Below, in pieces: positions 40,701 to 50,419 of a stretch of 64,000 nucleotides of DNA (position 1 is its first letter; each line of letters opens with the position of its first letter). Origin of the DNA: Methylococcus sp. EFPC2 (GTDB taxonomy: Bacteria > Pseudomonadota > Gammaproteobacteria > Methylococcales > Methylococcaceae); NCBI RefSeq assembly GCF_016925495.1, contig NZ_CP070491.1, positions 1,674,001 to 1,738,000 on the forward strand, in the 5' to 3' direction. The translations under genes were made by a program, and so were the position numbers. The notes under the pieces are model-generated. The model was not told the origin of the DNA and did no database searches. It saw nothing but the letters and a program-made list of their open reading frames with translations.

Positions 40701-43700
40701 CAAGGTCGCCGGCTATTCCGCCGCGCGCTCCGTCGGTGTGGGAGAAAACGCCGCCATCCTGGGCGACACGGGCGCAAAGATCTCCCTGAGCGCGGACGCC
40801 GACATTCGGGTCGACGGCACGCTGTCCACCCCGGCCGGCCGAATAGAACTCGCGGTGAACGCGCCGCTGACGGCCGACACCGGGTATGCCGCCGACCAGG
40901 CCATCGCCCTGGGCCCGCATGCCCGTCTGCTGGCGCCCGGCACGGCGGTCTGGCAGCCAAATAGCCGGGGGCTGGACCTCGGCGAGGTAAAAGGCGGGGG
41001 CGACGTCGTGATCTCGGCCCTGCGCGGCTACATCCTCATGGACCGGCAGGCGCGCATAGACGTATCCGGCGGGAGCACGGAACTGGACGTCTACGCCGGC
41101 AAAAGCCTATACGCGCGCCAGTCCATCGCCTCCAAAGCCGGTTCCATCGCCCTGACCGCGGCGGAAGGCATGCAACTCGACGGCAGCCTGCGCGGCCATC
41201 CGGGACCGGGCGAGGGCGCCGCGGGCGGCAATCTGTCCCTCACCCTGGACGCGCGCTCCCGCGGCGAAGGCGAAGCCACGAGCTTTCCCGCCGGCCCGCG
41301 CGTCATTCATCTCGGCGCCGAGCGGATGCCGCGTCTCGAAGACGGCTGGTATGCCGATCCCGACGTGCCCGCCGCCCTCAATGGACAGGCTTATCTCAGC
41401 GACGACCAGGTCGCCGAAGGCGGGTTTTCCTCACTGAGCCTGCAGGCCGCCGTGCAGGTGCCCGAGACTTTTTCGAGCCGGCCGACGACGCCGGAACGGG
41501 GCGAAATCCGCTTCGATGGCGACGTCGACCTAAGCCTGGCTCGGCAAATCGTGCTGGACTCCCCCGTGTTGAGCGGGTCGGCGATGGATGCGGCCGAGCG
41601 GGGCGAGGTACGCCTGTCCGCCGCTTACCTCGCGGTCGGGTCCACGCTCAACCGCCAGGGCAGCGGACAAGTCTCGGCCGGCAGCGGCCGTTTGTCGCTC
41701 GACGGCGGCTGGATCGATCTGATCGGCGCCACGGAGACCCGGGGCTTCGGGCTTACCGCGCTCACCAGCTCCGGGGACATACGCCTGAGAGGCCTGAACC
41801 CCGGGCAGGAAATGAACCTGCTGGGCGAATTCAGCGTCGCCGGTCGATTGGACCTGTCCGCGCGCCAGATCTACCCCACCACCCTAAGCCGCTTCACCCT
41901 CAAGGTGGACGGGACCCTCAGCCCCGACGGCAGCCTGAACATCGGCCCCGGCGACGCCTCGGCGGCCACGCCGCTTGCGGCGGCGGGCAAACTCAGCCTG
42001 CAAGCCCCCCACATCGTCAACCGCGGCGTGTTGCGCGCGCCTTACGGCGAAATCGATATCGCGGCAAGCGCATCCCTCGTGCTGGACGCCGCCAGCCTCA
42101 CCTCCACCTCGGTGTCGGGCAGGCTCATGCCCTACGGACGGACCCAGGGCGGCTTGGACTGGACCTACCCGCTGGGCTCCGGCACCCTCGTATTGACCGA
42201 AACGCCGGCACAAGGCATCTCGCTGAGCGGCCCGCGCATCGCCCTGAACGCAGGGGCGACGGTGGACTTTTCGGGCGGGGGCGATTTGTCGGCCTTCGAA
42301 TTCATCGAGGGACCGGGCGGTTCCATAGACCGCCTGGACCCGGCCGCGCCCGGATATCGCGAGAACTATGCCGTCGTGCCCTGGCTAGGCAGCGCCTATG
42401 CCCCCTACGATCCGCTCGAATTCCCCGCCTCCGGCCTGCACATGGGCGACAGCGTCTACCTGAGCGGCGGCGGCGGGCTTCCCGCCGGCTATTACCCCTT
42501 GCTACCGGCCCATTACGCCTTGTTGCCCGGCGGGTATCTGATCACGCCTCAGGCCGCTACCGAGGACCTGCGGCCGGACGCGTCGTTCTCCCGGCTGGAC
42601 GGCACCCCGGTGGTCGCTGGCTACCGCTATAGCGCGGGAACCAGCGAACGCGACACGCGCTGGAGCGGATACGCCTTGGAAACCGGCGCCATCGCCCGCA
42701 CCCGCTCCGAATACCAGGAAACCACCGCGAGCGCGTTCTTCGCGCAAAAATCCGCCGGCGACGACATCCTGCGGGCCATGCCGAACGATGCCGGCCGCCT
42801 GACGATCGCCGCACAAGCCGAGTTGAGCCTGGCCGGCTCGATAGTCGCCCTGGCCGGCGACGGTGGACGCGGCGGGCGGGTGGATATCACGGCCGAGCGG
42901 CTGGCCATCGTACCGCGGCGGAATCGGGACGGTGCGTCCGTAGACGGAACGGTTTTGCTCGCCGCCGAGGAACTCGACCGGCTGCAGGTCGAAAGCCTGC
43001 TGGTGGGTGGGCGGCGCAGCCGGCAGGGCGATACCACGCACCTGAGCCTGGACGCCGCCTCGGTGGATCTGGGCGTAGGCGCCAAGCTGCAAGGGCCGGA
43101 GATCATCCTCGCGGCGCGGAACAGCCTGCGTGTAGCGGAAGGGGCCGAAATCTCGGCTCTCGGCACGGTGCCGGGGGATATCGAAACGCTGCGGGTCGGC
43201 ACCTCGGGCGACGGCTCCGGCGGCGCCTTGTTGCGGGCTTCGGCCGGGGGGCAGGCCGATGTGGTCTGGGACGATAACGGCCTCCCCGCCACGACGGGCC
43301 TGTTGTTGGTCGATCCGGGCGCGGTATTGCGTGCCACCGGCTCCCTGCTGCTGGATGCGGCCCAAGACACCGTCGTGCGCGGCGAGATCGCGATGGAGGG
43401 CGGCGCGCTGAGCCTGGGCGCCAGCCGCATCAGCCTGGGTGATGCGCCCATGGAGACACGCGGCCTGGCGTTGTCCGAAGCGCAGCTCAACCGCTTCCGC
43501 GCGGACGAACTGCGGCTGACCAGCCGCAGTTCCATCGACCTCTACGGCAATTTGAACATCGGCACCCGACGACTCCGCTTGCGCTCCGCCGGGCTATACG
43601 GACAGGGCGAGGCCGGCGATACGGCGCGCATCACCGCCGACGACATGGTGCTGGAAAACAGCCTCCAGGCGGTCGCAGGCGCTGCACCGGCCGGCAACGG

Positions 43701-46700
43701 AAATCTCAGACTCAACGCGGCCCGCATCGAACTCGGTGAAGGCGATTACGCGCTCCGGGGTTTCGCCGGCATCCAACTCGCGGCCCGCGACGCCCTCGTC
43801 ACCGCGGGCTCGAGCACGGTGGCATTCGATGCGGACACGCGGCTCGCCGCCGGCAAGCTCAGCGCGGAAGCCGGCGCGAACGCGGTGATCGACGCGGGCG
43901 AGCACGCCCTGACCGTGGCGCCGCTGGCCGGCGGACGGCCGTCCGCCACCAACGCCGGGCTCGGCGCGCGATTGAGCCTGCGGGCCGGCACGATCGACCA
44001 CTGTGGAACGATAGAACTGCCGGCCGGCTCCCTGAGCCTGGCCGCCACGGGCGAGCTGAACTTGGCCGGCGGCTCCCGCATCGATGTGGGCGGCCGGTCC
44101 GTCGATCTGGCGGGCAATCTCGTTTACGCGAACGCGGGTTCCTTGAGTCTGAGCTCCGAATCCGGCAACGTGACGGCGGAGTCCGGCTCCTCGATCACGC
44201 TGTCCGCCGACCCGCTCGGCGGCGATGCCGGCCGCCTGAGCATAAAGGCGGCAGCCGGAACGGTCAGGCTGGGCGGAACCCTCAGCGCACGGTCGAACGC
44301 CGGCTACGAGGGCGGCCGTTTCAGCCTGGATGCCTCGGCGCTGGAAGGCGGGAACTTTTCCGCTCTCAACACCGTTTTGTACGACGCGGGCTACTCCCAA
44401 TCGCTGGACATCCGTCTGCGTTCCGGCGATCTCCACGTCGCCGCGAGCGACCGGGTATCGGCCCGCGAGATCCGCCTCACGGCCGACCGCGGCAAGCTGA
44501 GCGTGGCCGGTACGCTCGATGCGAGCGGCCCGGAAGCCGGCCGCGTGGAACTCGCCGCGGGCGGGCCGCTGAGTCTGCAGACGACGGGACGCATACTGGC
44601 GAGGTCGACGGCAAGCGGTGAATCGGGTGGCCGGGTGATGCTGGCATCGGCCGCCGCCGACGGCGTGCAAGGTGTCAGCGTCAGCGCGGGCGCCCTGGTC
44701 GACGTATCGGGCGGACCGGGCGGCACGGGCGGATCCGTCACCGTCCGTGCATCGCGGGTCGGAACCGACGACGCGGCGGTCGACATCGCCCCCGGCACGG
44801 TGGCGGGCGCGGCGCAAACGGACCTGGAGGCGGTGCAGACCTACACCGACGTGCCGCTGAGCAATGCCACCCTCGCCCTCTGGCGCGCCGAGACGGCCGA
44901 CTACGTGTCGGCCGCGCTGGCCAACGCCGGTCTTCGCGCCCGCCTGGCCGGCTTCAGGCTGACGCCGGGACTGGAAGTCCGCAGCAGCGGCGACCTGGAT
45001 CTGGCCCTGCGCGACGCCATCAACGGCGAGACCTGGACGCGGGTGGGCAGCACCAACGTGTGGACCACCCGGCTGGGCGAAGTCGCGGGCGCGGTGGATG
45101 CCGTCGAGGAAAAAAGCGCGGACGGCAGCCTGAGACCATTGCAGGCCGCGAGTTCGAAGACGCTGACGCGGGACGGCACCTATTTCTTCGACACCGACCC
45201 GACCTCGACCACCTTCCGGCAGTTGTATGTCCGGGTTTATCCGGACAACCGGCTGTCCGGCACGAACCGTTACAACCCCGCGCGCATCGGCTACGAGCTG
45301 ACCGAATCCAACGGCTGGGACTTCTCGTTTCCGGCCGCGGACGGCAGCACCTGGCGCTTCGGACCGGAAGGCACGCCCGGCGTGTTGACGGTACGCGCCG
45401 CCGGCAAGCTGAACATAGACCGCGATCTGACGGACGGTTTCGCGCTGTACAGCGCCAGCCAGTTGAGCCGCTATTTCGGCGCCACCGGAAGCTGGCTGCC
45501 CACGCTGATGCTGCAACCCGGCGCATCCTGGTCTTATCGGCTGGCCGCGGGCGCCGACCTGAGCGGTGCGGACCCGCGGGCGGTCAAGCACGCGAGTGCC
45601 GACAGCGGCCGCGACCTGTTCGTGGCGCCGGGCGCCTCGGTGAGAACCGGAACGGGCGATATCGATGCCGCCGCCAGCGGCGACATCAGGCTGAGCGACT
45701 GGACCTCGACGATCTACACCGCCGGCAGGCCCAGCGACCAGCGCCGCTACGGCAGCCTGAGCAATACGACGGTACGGACCGCCTTCTATGCGGAATATCC
45801 GGTCGATGGCGGCGACATCAGCCTGGCCGCGGGACGCGACATTGTCGGCGCCGCCACGCCGCAGTTCATGTCGGACTGGCTGGTGCGCACCGGTCACTGG
45901 GATCCGAGCGACGGCATCACCGACGGCACGGCTCAGTCGGGCGACCGCCCCACGGCCTGGGGCATCGCCTACGACGGCATCGTTTTGGCCAGCAATCCGG
46001 TGAGCAGCCTGAAGTACGGTTTCCGCGAGAATATCGGCGCGCTCGGCGGAGGCGAGGTGAGCGTGGCGGCGGGCCGCGATGTGCGGGACCTCTCGGTGAT
46101 GCTGCCCACCAGCGCCAAACCCGTGGGCCGGGTGGAAAGCGGGCGGATCGTCGAAAACACCCGGCAGTTGAACGGAGGCGGCGACCTGCGCGTGACGGCA
46201 GATGGCGACATTGTCGGCGGGGTGTATTACGTCGATAGCGGGTCCGCCCGCCTGAGCGCCGCCGGGTCGATCACCGGCGGCAGCCAATACACCGCAGGGC
46301 CGGTTTTCGCCCTGGGCGACGCGGCATTCGATATCGACGCCGGCGCCGGCATAGCCGTCGGCGCGGTGCTCAATCCATTCGCCGTCACCGCCTCGAAATA
46401 CACCGACAAGACGGCTTATTTCACCACCTACTCGCCGGCCAGCGCCATTGCATTGCGTGCGGCTTCGGGCCAAATCCGCCTGAATAACGACGTATCGCTG
46501 ATCACGAAGCAGTATCTGGTCTACAGCACCGACCAGCCCGATGGGGCGCCCGTGCTGTCGGAAGGTGCCGACGACGAGGCCCTGCTGCGGATTTATCCGG
46601 GCACGCTGGCCGCCCAGGCCTTGAGCGGCGGCATCGAGATCGACGGCGCCTTCAGTCTTTATCCCTCGCCGCAGGGGAACCTGCGCCTGCTAGCCCGCGA

Positions 46701-48411
46701 GGACATCGAACTCGGCCAGGCCGTCATCGTCAGCCAGTCCGATGTGGATCCCTCCCAGGCCCTCTCGCCGGATAAACCGGCCGGCAGTCCGGCCGGTCCG
46801 GCCCAACTCCTGGACCTCACCCGGGCCTATTTGCTTGGATTCGACTCGACCCGGCTGCACGCGGCCACGCCCATCCATGTAAACGACCTCGATCCCGTCG
46901 TGATTGCCGCCGCGTCCGGCAGCATCGAGGCCCTCAACGACTCCCTCGTTTCCACCGCCGAGCCCGCCAAAATCAGCGCCGGTCGGGACATCAAGGGCCT
47001 GGGCCTGAAACTGCAGAACATCGCCGATAGCGACGTCTCGGAAATCCGCGCCGGGCGCGACCTGAGCTATCCCATCCCGCGCAATCCTACTAGCGGACAA
47101 CTGTTACCGGGTTATCAATCGCTGGAAATCGCGGGGCCCGGACAGCTTTATGTACAGGCCGGCCGTCACGTGGACCTCGGCAGCTCGGAAGGTATTTTTT
47201 CCATCGGTAACCTCTCGAATCCCGGTTTGGCGGACTTCGGAGCCACACTGTCCATATTCGCAGGCCTGCAGGAACAGCCCGACTACGACCGCTTTGTCCG
47301 CAGCTATCTCGAAAATTCACACGCCTACCGCGAACCGCTTGCGGACTATCTGCGCGCCCGCACCGGCGATGCCGAGCCGACGGCGGAGACCGCACTGGCG
47401 GCCTACCTAGCGCTGCCGGAAACCCGACGCAGGGAGTGGCTGCTGGCGGTCTTCTTCCAGGAATTGAAGGCTTCCGGGCTTGCGGCGGCCGGCACGTCGG
47501 AGCCTGGCGCCAAAGCGGAAGCCTACCGGCGCGGCGAGGAGGCCATCGCCGCGCTGTTTCCCTCGTCCGGCTACCGCGGCGACATCAGGCTTTTCTTCAG
47601 CAAGATACACACGCTGGACGGCGGCGACATCAATCTCCTGGCGCCCGGCGGCACCATCAACGCGGGGCTGGCATCCGCCTTCAGCGGCGCGAAGGCGCCG
47701 GACAGGTTGGGGATCGTGGCGCAGCGGGAAGGCGACATCAACGTCTTTCTGCGCGACGATTTTCAGGTCAATCGATCCCGGGTGTTTACCCTGGATGGCG
47801 GCGATATCACCGCCTGGTCGGCGTTAGGCGACATCGACGCCGGACGAGGCTCCAAGTCTGCCCTGGCCGCACCGGCGCCGAGCTATAGCTTCGATGCCAA
47901 GGGAAATCTGGTCGTGAGCCTCCCGCCGGCCGTTTCGGGCAGCGGCATCCGGGCACAGTCGGGCAGCCTGACCGGGCGTAACGCAGGTACCGCAAGAAAA
48001 TCCACCCTCCCCCACAGCGTCCTGCGCCCCGCCCGGGCACAAGCGCTCTACGGCGATGTGGTGCTGGTGGCGCCCAAGGGCATCGTCGACGCGGGCGAGG
48101 CCGGCATAGGCGGGCAAAATGTCGCCATCGCGGCAACCGCGGTGGTCGGCGCTTCCAATATCCAGGCTTCGGGAACCACGACCGGCGTACCGACGGCCGT
48201 CGCGGCGCCGAGTGTACCGACCGGTGCGGACGGTACGCTGAGCAATGCCGGCAAGGCGGCGATGCAAACGGCAGGCGCAGACCCCATGCCGGCCAACGGC
48301 GGCTATCGCGGCCAGGCTCCGGTCCTCAGCATCCTCAGCGCGGATTTGATCGGATTCGGCGAGTTGAGCGTCGGCGATGTCCGGGCCGGCAAGGCGGGAA
48401 CCGGCCGCTGA
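37756..48411 (+). CDS. Giant filamentous-haemagglutinin-type exoprotein (TpsA, DUF3739)
   Basis: A protein of about 3,550 residues. Behind a signal peptide (ending ACPAWSA) lies a TPS secretion domain: LEWSRFDIAEGKAVEFKQP, ALNNIHQNDPSRIYGQL, GQIYLVNQNGFVFGAG. The long middle is made of beta-helix-like strands with many RIDVSGG, GEVSLA and GGDISLAAGRDI units. The C-terminal region (VFTLDGGDITAWSALGDIDAGRG then GSGI) matches the DUF3739 end found on large haemagglutinin-family proteins. It would be exported through a TpsB barrel, but none is in the window. The start could also be 37711; 37756 has GGA nine bases upstream. It is bordered by surface-protein genes; adhesion or biofilm function is family inference. 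Confidence 0.85.
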   Translation: MSRLSRHGSLMPGNPGGVRLRPLSDAVRGLIAGSLALGACPAWSADHAGLPAAIQQVLGNQLHVPELANPGGHASGTYSADGQRLTVQQTTDKAVLEWSRFDIAEGKAVEFKQPSSSAVALNNIHQNDPSRIYGQLTANGQIYLVNQNGFVFGAGSVVNANTLVATTLPVTGDALANGLTKVVDGYGAGEPVAALSGSGEIYRRDAEGGILRDSQGQPQKIGIYVEPGAKIATNAPAGRILIAAPTVRNEGEITADDGQVILAGATDKVYLQEAGADSDLRGVLVEVKTGGSVTNLGKIMAARGDTTLIGFALRQQGIVSASTAVAVNGMVHLQAREGARLETDRNGVRHLKPESSVRPADAGDGLGTRAQVVLAEGSRTSVDLDESGGTAVDEQNQPKSRIDIQGNRITVESGAVIEAKSGTLNLVATQTPNNPLAGTSAANGSRIMLESGSRIDASGSDNTTLPLSRNLVDVELRNYELRDSPIQKTGILHGKTLRVDVRTGTPLADISGATARIQRSVYERNATGGTVKLSSEGDVVVNPDARIDVSGGSVTYQAGYTDTTQLLSNGRVYDIAEADPDRVYDAILGVVEKIYRRWGLTERWDFRRSHYEPGYVQGYDAGGLNIAARNLLFDGSLIAHTLDGIHQRLSADRAKGGSLAIDTAWSGLTQQNVIFQADRLVRPLGENAPFPADETKTRPAPLVINNGIYDNGVRELSINSSGRITIDGNTALEVPADGALKLTGGEIEVSGSLHAPAGEVSLATQYARGSSPSLSGDILIAEGAHIDVSGLWINDSLAGADPSAPVPIGGGKVALQAVGNLSLSAGSAVAAEGGAWLHTDGSLESGRGGEIKLGVAGLRPSALTLDGHLGAQAVDRGGKLEITANAILIGPSADPVPAHTLLISPNLLETGGYADIKLTANGGDIALAPGTSIRLQQRNLQLREEADSAPGGTLLTRIGYPTILPDYVRQPVNLSLALAQDDKVAGYSAARSVGVGENAAILGDTGAKISLSADADIRVDGTLSTPAGRIELAVNAPLTADTGYAADQAIALGPHARLLAPGTAVWQPNSRGLDLGEVKGGGDVVISALRGYILMDRQARIDVSGGSTELDVYAGKSLYARQSIASKAGSIALTAAEGMQLDGSLRGHPGPGEGAAGGNLSLTLDARSRGEGEATSFPAGPRVIHLGAERMPRLEDGWYADPDVPAALNGQAYLSDDQVAEGGFSSLSLQAAVQVPETFSSRPTTPERGEIRFDGDVDLSLARQIVLDSPVLSGSAMDAAERGEVRLSAAYLAVGSTLNRQGSGQVSAGSGRLSLDGGWIDLIGATETRGFGLTALTSSGDIRLRGLNPGQEMNLLGEFSVAGRLDLSARQIYPTTLSRFTLKVDGTLSPDGSLNIGPGDASAATPLAAAGKLSLQAPHIVNRGVLRAPYGEIDIAASASLVLDAASLTSTSVSGRLMPYGRTQGGLDWTYPLGSGTLVLTETPAQGISLSGPRIALNAGATVDFSGGGDLSAFEFIEGPGGSIDRLDPAAPGYRENYAVVPWLGSAYAPYDPLEFPASGLHMGDSVYLSGGGGLPAGYYPLLPAHYALLPGGYLITPQAATEDLRPDASFSRLDGTPVVAGYRYSAGTSERDTRWSGYALETGAIARTRSEYQETTASAFFAQKSAGDDILRAMPNDAGRLTIAAQAELSLAGSIVALAGDGGRGGRVDITAERLAIVPRRNRDGASVDGTVLLAAEELDRLQVESLLVGGRRSRQGDTTHLSLDAASVDLGVGAKLQGPEIILAARNSLRVAEGAEISALGTVPGDIETLRVGTSGDGSGGALLRASAGGQADVVWDDNGLPATTGLLLVDPGAVLRATGSLLLDAAQDTVVRGEIAMEGGALSLGASRISLGDAPMETRGLALSEAQLNRFRADELRLTSRSSIDLYGNLNIGTRRLRLRSAGLYGQGEAGDTARITADDMVLENSLQAVAGAAPAGNGNLRLNAARIELGEGDYALRGFAGIQLAARDALVTAGSSTVAFDADTRLAAGKLSAEAGANAVIDAGEHALTVAPLAGGRPSATNAGLGARLSLRAGTIDHCGTIELPAGSLSLAATGELNLAGGSRIDVGGRSVDLAGNLVYANAGSLSLSSESGNVTAESGSSITLSADPLGGDAGRLSIKAAAGTVRLGGTLSARSNAGYEGGRFSLDASALEGGNFSALNTVLYDAGYSQSLDIRLRSGDLHVAASDRVSAREIRLTADRGKLSVAGTLDASGPEAGRVELAAGGPLSLQTTGRILARSTASGESGGRVMLASAAADGVQGVSVSAGALVDVSGGPGGTGGSVTVRASRVGTDDAAVDIAPGTVAGAAQTDLEAVQTYTDVPLSNATLALWRAETADYVSAALANAGLRARLAGFRLTPGLEVRSSGDLDLALRDAINGETWTRVGSTNVWTTRLGEVAGAVDAVEEKSADGSLRPLQAASSKTLTRDGTYFFDTDPTSTTFRQLYVRVYPDNRLSGTNRYNPARIGYELTESNGWDFSFPAADGSTWRFGPEGTPGVLTVRAAGKLNIDRDLTDGFALYSASQLSRYFGATGSWLPTLMLQPGASWSYRLAAGADLSGADPRAVKHASADSGRDLFVAPGASVRTGTGDIDAAASGDIRLSDWTSTIYTAGRPSDQRRYGSLSNTTVRTAFYAEYPVDGGDISLAAGRDIVGAATPQFMSDWLVRTGHWDPSDGITDGTAQSGDRPTAWGIAYDGIVLASNPVSSLKYGFRENIGALGGGEVSVAAGRDVRDLSVMLPTSAKPVGRVESGRIVENTRQLNGGGDLRVTADGDIVGGVYYVDSGSARLSAAGSITGGSQYTAGPVFALGDAAFDIDAGAGIAVGAVLNPFAVTASKYTDKTAYFTTYSPASAIALRAASGQIRLNNDVSLITKQYLVYSTDQPDGAPVLSEGADDEALLRIYPGTLAAQALSGGIEIDGAFSLYPSPQGNLRLLAREDIELGQAVIVSQSDVDPSQALSPDKPAGSPAGPAQLLDLTRAYLLGFDSTRLHAATPIHVNDLDPVVIAAASGSIEALNDSLVSTAEPAKISAGRDIKGLGLKLQNIADSDVSEIRAGRDLSYPIPRNPTSGQLLPGYQSLEIAGPGQLYVQAGRHVDLGSSEGIFSIGNLSNPGLADFGATLSIFAGLQEQPDYDRFVRSYLENSHAYREPLADYLRARTGDAEPTAETALAAYLALPETRRREWLLAVFFQELKASGLAAAGTSEPGAKAEAYRRGEEAIAALFPSSGYRGDIRLFFSKIHTLDGGDINLLAPGGTINAGLASAFSGAKAPDRLGIVAQREGDINVFLRDDFQVNRSRVFTLDGGDITAWSALGDIDAGRGSKSALAAPAPSYSFDAKGNLVVSLPPAVSGSGIRAQSGSLTGRNAGTARKSTLPHSVLRPARAQALYGDVVLVAPKGIVDAGEAGIGGQNVAIAATAVVGASNIQASGTTTGVPTAVAAPSVPTGADGTLSNAGKAAMQTAGADPMPANGGYRGQAPVLSILSADLIGFGELSVGDVRAGKAGTGR

Positions 48412-48435
48412 GCAGGTGGGCAGACCCGGCGGACG

Positions 48436-48454
48436 CGCAACGCGGTTTGTTGCG
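48436..48454 (+). terminator. Possible stem-loop after the giant exoprotein gene
   Basis: CGCAAC (48436-48441) pairs with GTTGCG (48449-48454) over a 7-base loop, 25 bases after the stop codon. The following TAATTG is only weakly T-rich, so termination is uncertain. Confidence 0.3.
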
Positions 48455-48516
48455 TAATTGCCCCGCACGCGCTTGAATACGCCGGTCGCCCACCCGTAAC
48501 CGGAGCCCACAGCCCC

Positions 48517-48996
48517 GTGCCGAAACTCAAGAAAATCGCCAAGACCGACGCCGCCCTCTCCAACGAGCCCTTCATCAAACTCAATCTCCGTCTGATGTTC
48601 GGCAACAACATCGCCATGGGTCCCGGCAAGGCCGATTTGCTGGAAGGCATCGTCAAGACCGGTTCCATCAGCGCGGCCGGCCGCAGCATGGAGATGAGCT
48701 ACCGGCGCGCCTGGCTGCTGGTGGACGAGATGAACCATTGCTTCAAGGCGCCGCTGGTGGAAACCGTCAAGGGCGGACAGCGCGGCGGCGGCGCCCGCCT
48801 GACCCCTCTGGGCGTGCAGGTATTGGAAAAATACCGCTTGATGAACGCCTCCAGCAAACAGGCGGCCGCGGCCTATCTGGGCTTGTTCAAGGACTTGATG
48901 GCCGATACTCCGCCACCGCCGCATGGTTCCGGCCACGACACCGTGCCCGATGCCCCCGTCGAGCACACCGACGGCGCCGCGCCACCGTCTGCTTGA
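48517..48996 (+). CDS. ModE-type helix-turn-helix protein
   Basis: A 159-residue protein with the N-terminal DNA-binding domain of ModE/LysR-like winged helices: LRLMFGNNIAMGPGKADLLEGIVKTGSISAAGRSMEMSYRRAWLLVDEMN, followed by FKAPLVETVKGGQRGGGARLTPLGVQVL. It lacks the two Mop domains that bind molybdate in E. coli ModE; the last 30 residues are Pro/His/Asp-rich. Such short ModE-N proteins occur near molybdenum and nitrogen-fixation genes, and nifK is 1.4 kb away, but regulation of nif is only an inference. It starts 105 bases after the exoprotein stop. Confidence 0.8.
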   Translation: MPKLKKIAKTDAALSNEPFIKLNLRLMFGNNIAMGPGKADLLEGIVKTGSISAAGRSMEMSYRRAWLLVDEMNHCFKAPLVETVKGGQRGGGARLTPLGVQVLEKYRLMNASSKQAAAAYLGLFKDLMADTPPPPHGSGHDTVPDAPVEHTDGAAPPSA

Positions 48997-49042
48997 TCGA
49001 GCCCCCCGGTTCCTCCGTTTACACTTCCCCTACGCCGGCCTG

Positions 49043-49063
49043 AGCCCGCAACCTTGGGCTTTT
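49043..49063 (+). terminator. Candidate terminator after the ModE-type gene
   Basis: AGCCC (49043-49047) pairs with GGGCT (49056-49060) over an 8-base loop and runs into TTTT. The stem is short, so it is weak. Confidence 0.4.
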
Positions 49064-49172
49064 CGGGGCCACTATTGGAAGTAGCCTATTTCTCCGGCGG
49101 TGCTCACATCGCCGCCGCCGACAATTTAGACTAAGCCCGCAAGCCAACTCAAAGTCAGCGAGGTGAACGCTA

Positions 49173-50150
49173 ATGGAATTAGGCATGATAGGACTCGGGC
49201 GCATGGGCGCCAACATGGCGCGTCGTCTGATGCAGGACGGCCATCGGATAGCGGCCTACGACGTCGCACCCAAAGCGGTCGCGGACCTGGTGGGCGCCGG
49301 CGCGCAGGGCGCCGCCTCGCTGGAGGAGCTGGTGCAACTCCTCACGCCGCCGCGCGCCGTGTGGTGCATGTTGCCGGCGGGCGATATCACCGAACACGCC
49401 CTGCGGCGATTGGGCGAACTCCTGTCGCCCGGCGACATCCTCATCGACGGCGGCAATACCTTTTTCAAGGACGACATCCGTCGCGCCGGCGAGCTGGCCA
49501 ATAAAGGCATCGTCTACCTGGACGTGGGCACCAGCGGCGGCGTCTGGGGCGCGGAACGCGGCTACTGTCTGATGGTCGGCGGTCCCGTCGAGGGTTTCCG
49601 CCACCTTGAGCCAGTTTTCGCCAGCCTGGCGCCGGGCCACGACGCCGCGCCCCGCACACCGGGGCGGGAAGGCGAAACGTCCGCGGCCGAACACGGTTAT
49701 CTGCACTGCGGCCCGGTCGGCAGCGGACATTACGTCAAGATGGTGCACAACGGCATCGAGTACGGTTTGATGCAGGCCTATGCCGAAGGTATGGACTTGT
49801 TGCGCAGCCAGGCCCAGGTCCCGGAGGAAACCGGCGCCCGCTACGAGCTGAACCTCGAACAAATCACCGAAGTCTGGCGACGCGGCAGCGTGATCGGCTC
49901 CTGGCTGCTGGATCTGTCGACCATGGCGTTCGCCGAGGATCCCAACCTGTCCCGCTACACCGGTTATGTGCCGGATTCCGGAGAAGGCCGCTGGACCGTG
50001 CAAACTGCGGTGGAAAACGCCGTGCATGCGCCGGTGCTGACTTCCTCCCTATACGCGCGCTTCCGCTCGCGGCAGGATTCCACCTTCGCCGACCGCACCC
50101 TCTCCGCGATGCGGGAAAAATTCGGCGGCCACAAGGAAACCTCGTCCTGA
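49173..50150 (+). CDS. gnd: 6-phosphogluconate dehydrogenase, short (GndA-like) type
   Basis: A 325-residue dehydrogenase. N-terminal Rossmann motif [13 protein letters not shown], then [17 protein letters not shown] and the substrate/catalytic region [25 protein letters not shown] with the Lys and His-Asn-Gly-Ile-Glu pattern of the family. At 325 residues it belongs to the short, decarboxylating group, as opposed to the 470-residue E. coli Gnd; cofactor preference (NAD or NADP) is unclear. It converts 6-phosphogluconate to ribulose-5-phosphate, completing the route begun by zwf 2.5 kb away. GAGG lies 11 bases before the ATG. Confidence 0.92.
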   Translation: MELGMIGLGRMGANMARRLMQDGHRIAAYDVAPKAVADLVGAGAQGAASLEELVQLLTPPRAVWCMLPAGDITEHALRRLGELLSPGDILIDGGNTFFKDDIRRAGELANKGIVYLDVGTSGGVWGAERGYCLMVGGPVEGFRHLEPVFASLAPGHDAAPRTPGREGETSAAEHGYLHCGPVGSGHYVKMVHNGIEYGLMQAYAEGMDLLRSQAQVPEETGARYELNLEQITEVWRRGSVIGSWLLDLSTMAFAEDPNLSRYTGYVPDSGEGRWTVQTAVENAVHAPVLTSSLYARFRSRQDSTFADRTLSAMREKFGGHKETSS

Positions 50151-50282
50151 TCCACAGCAGCCGTGGTGGGACGATCGGTCCGGCAAGGCCGTCTCATCCT
50201 GGCGTGTCCGAACCTACCGGGCCCGTCGGCCAATCTCGTTGGATGATAAGGCGCTCAAGGTAACCCGAGAGCCCCGGTATTT

Positions 50283-50333
50283 GTGGGAGCGGGCTTTAGC
50301 CCGCGAAGATCGCGGCCTGAAGACCGCTCCCAG
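50283..50333. repeat. REP-like palindromic element
   Basis: An outer inverted repeat TGGGAGCGG/CCGCTCCCA (50284-50292 and 50324-50332) encloses a hairpin GCGGGC-TTTA-GCCCGC (50289-50304) and a second imperfect one (GCGGCC-TGAA-GACCGC). The sequence is of the common bacterial REP type with GGGAGCGGGCTTTAGCCCGC. It lies between the convergent ends of gnd and nifK. I found no second copy in the window. Confidence 0.7.
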
Positions 50334-50419
50334 CATGGCTGTTTGGACCGGGTATAGGTAGGCTCCGCCGGACCATCGGCGCCTGGACAGCCGGTCCGGC
50401 GAGCGGCCCGCGCCCGGAC

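Noticed and set aside
43594-46473. A 959-codon frame antisense to the giant exoprotein gene
   Set aside because: Explained by the codon structure of the high-GC coding strand; no signal peptide, domains or start signal.
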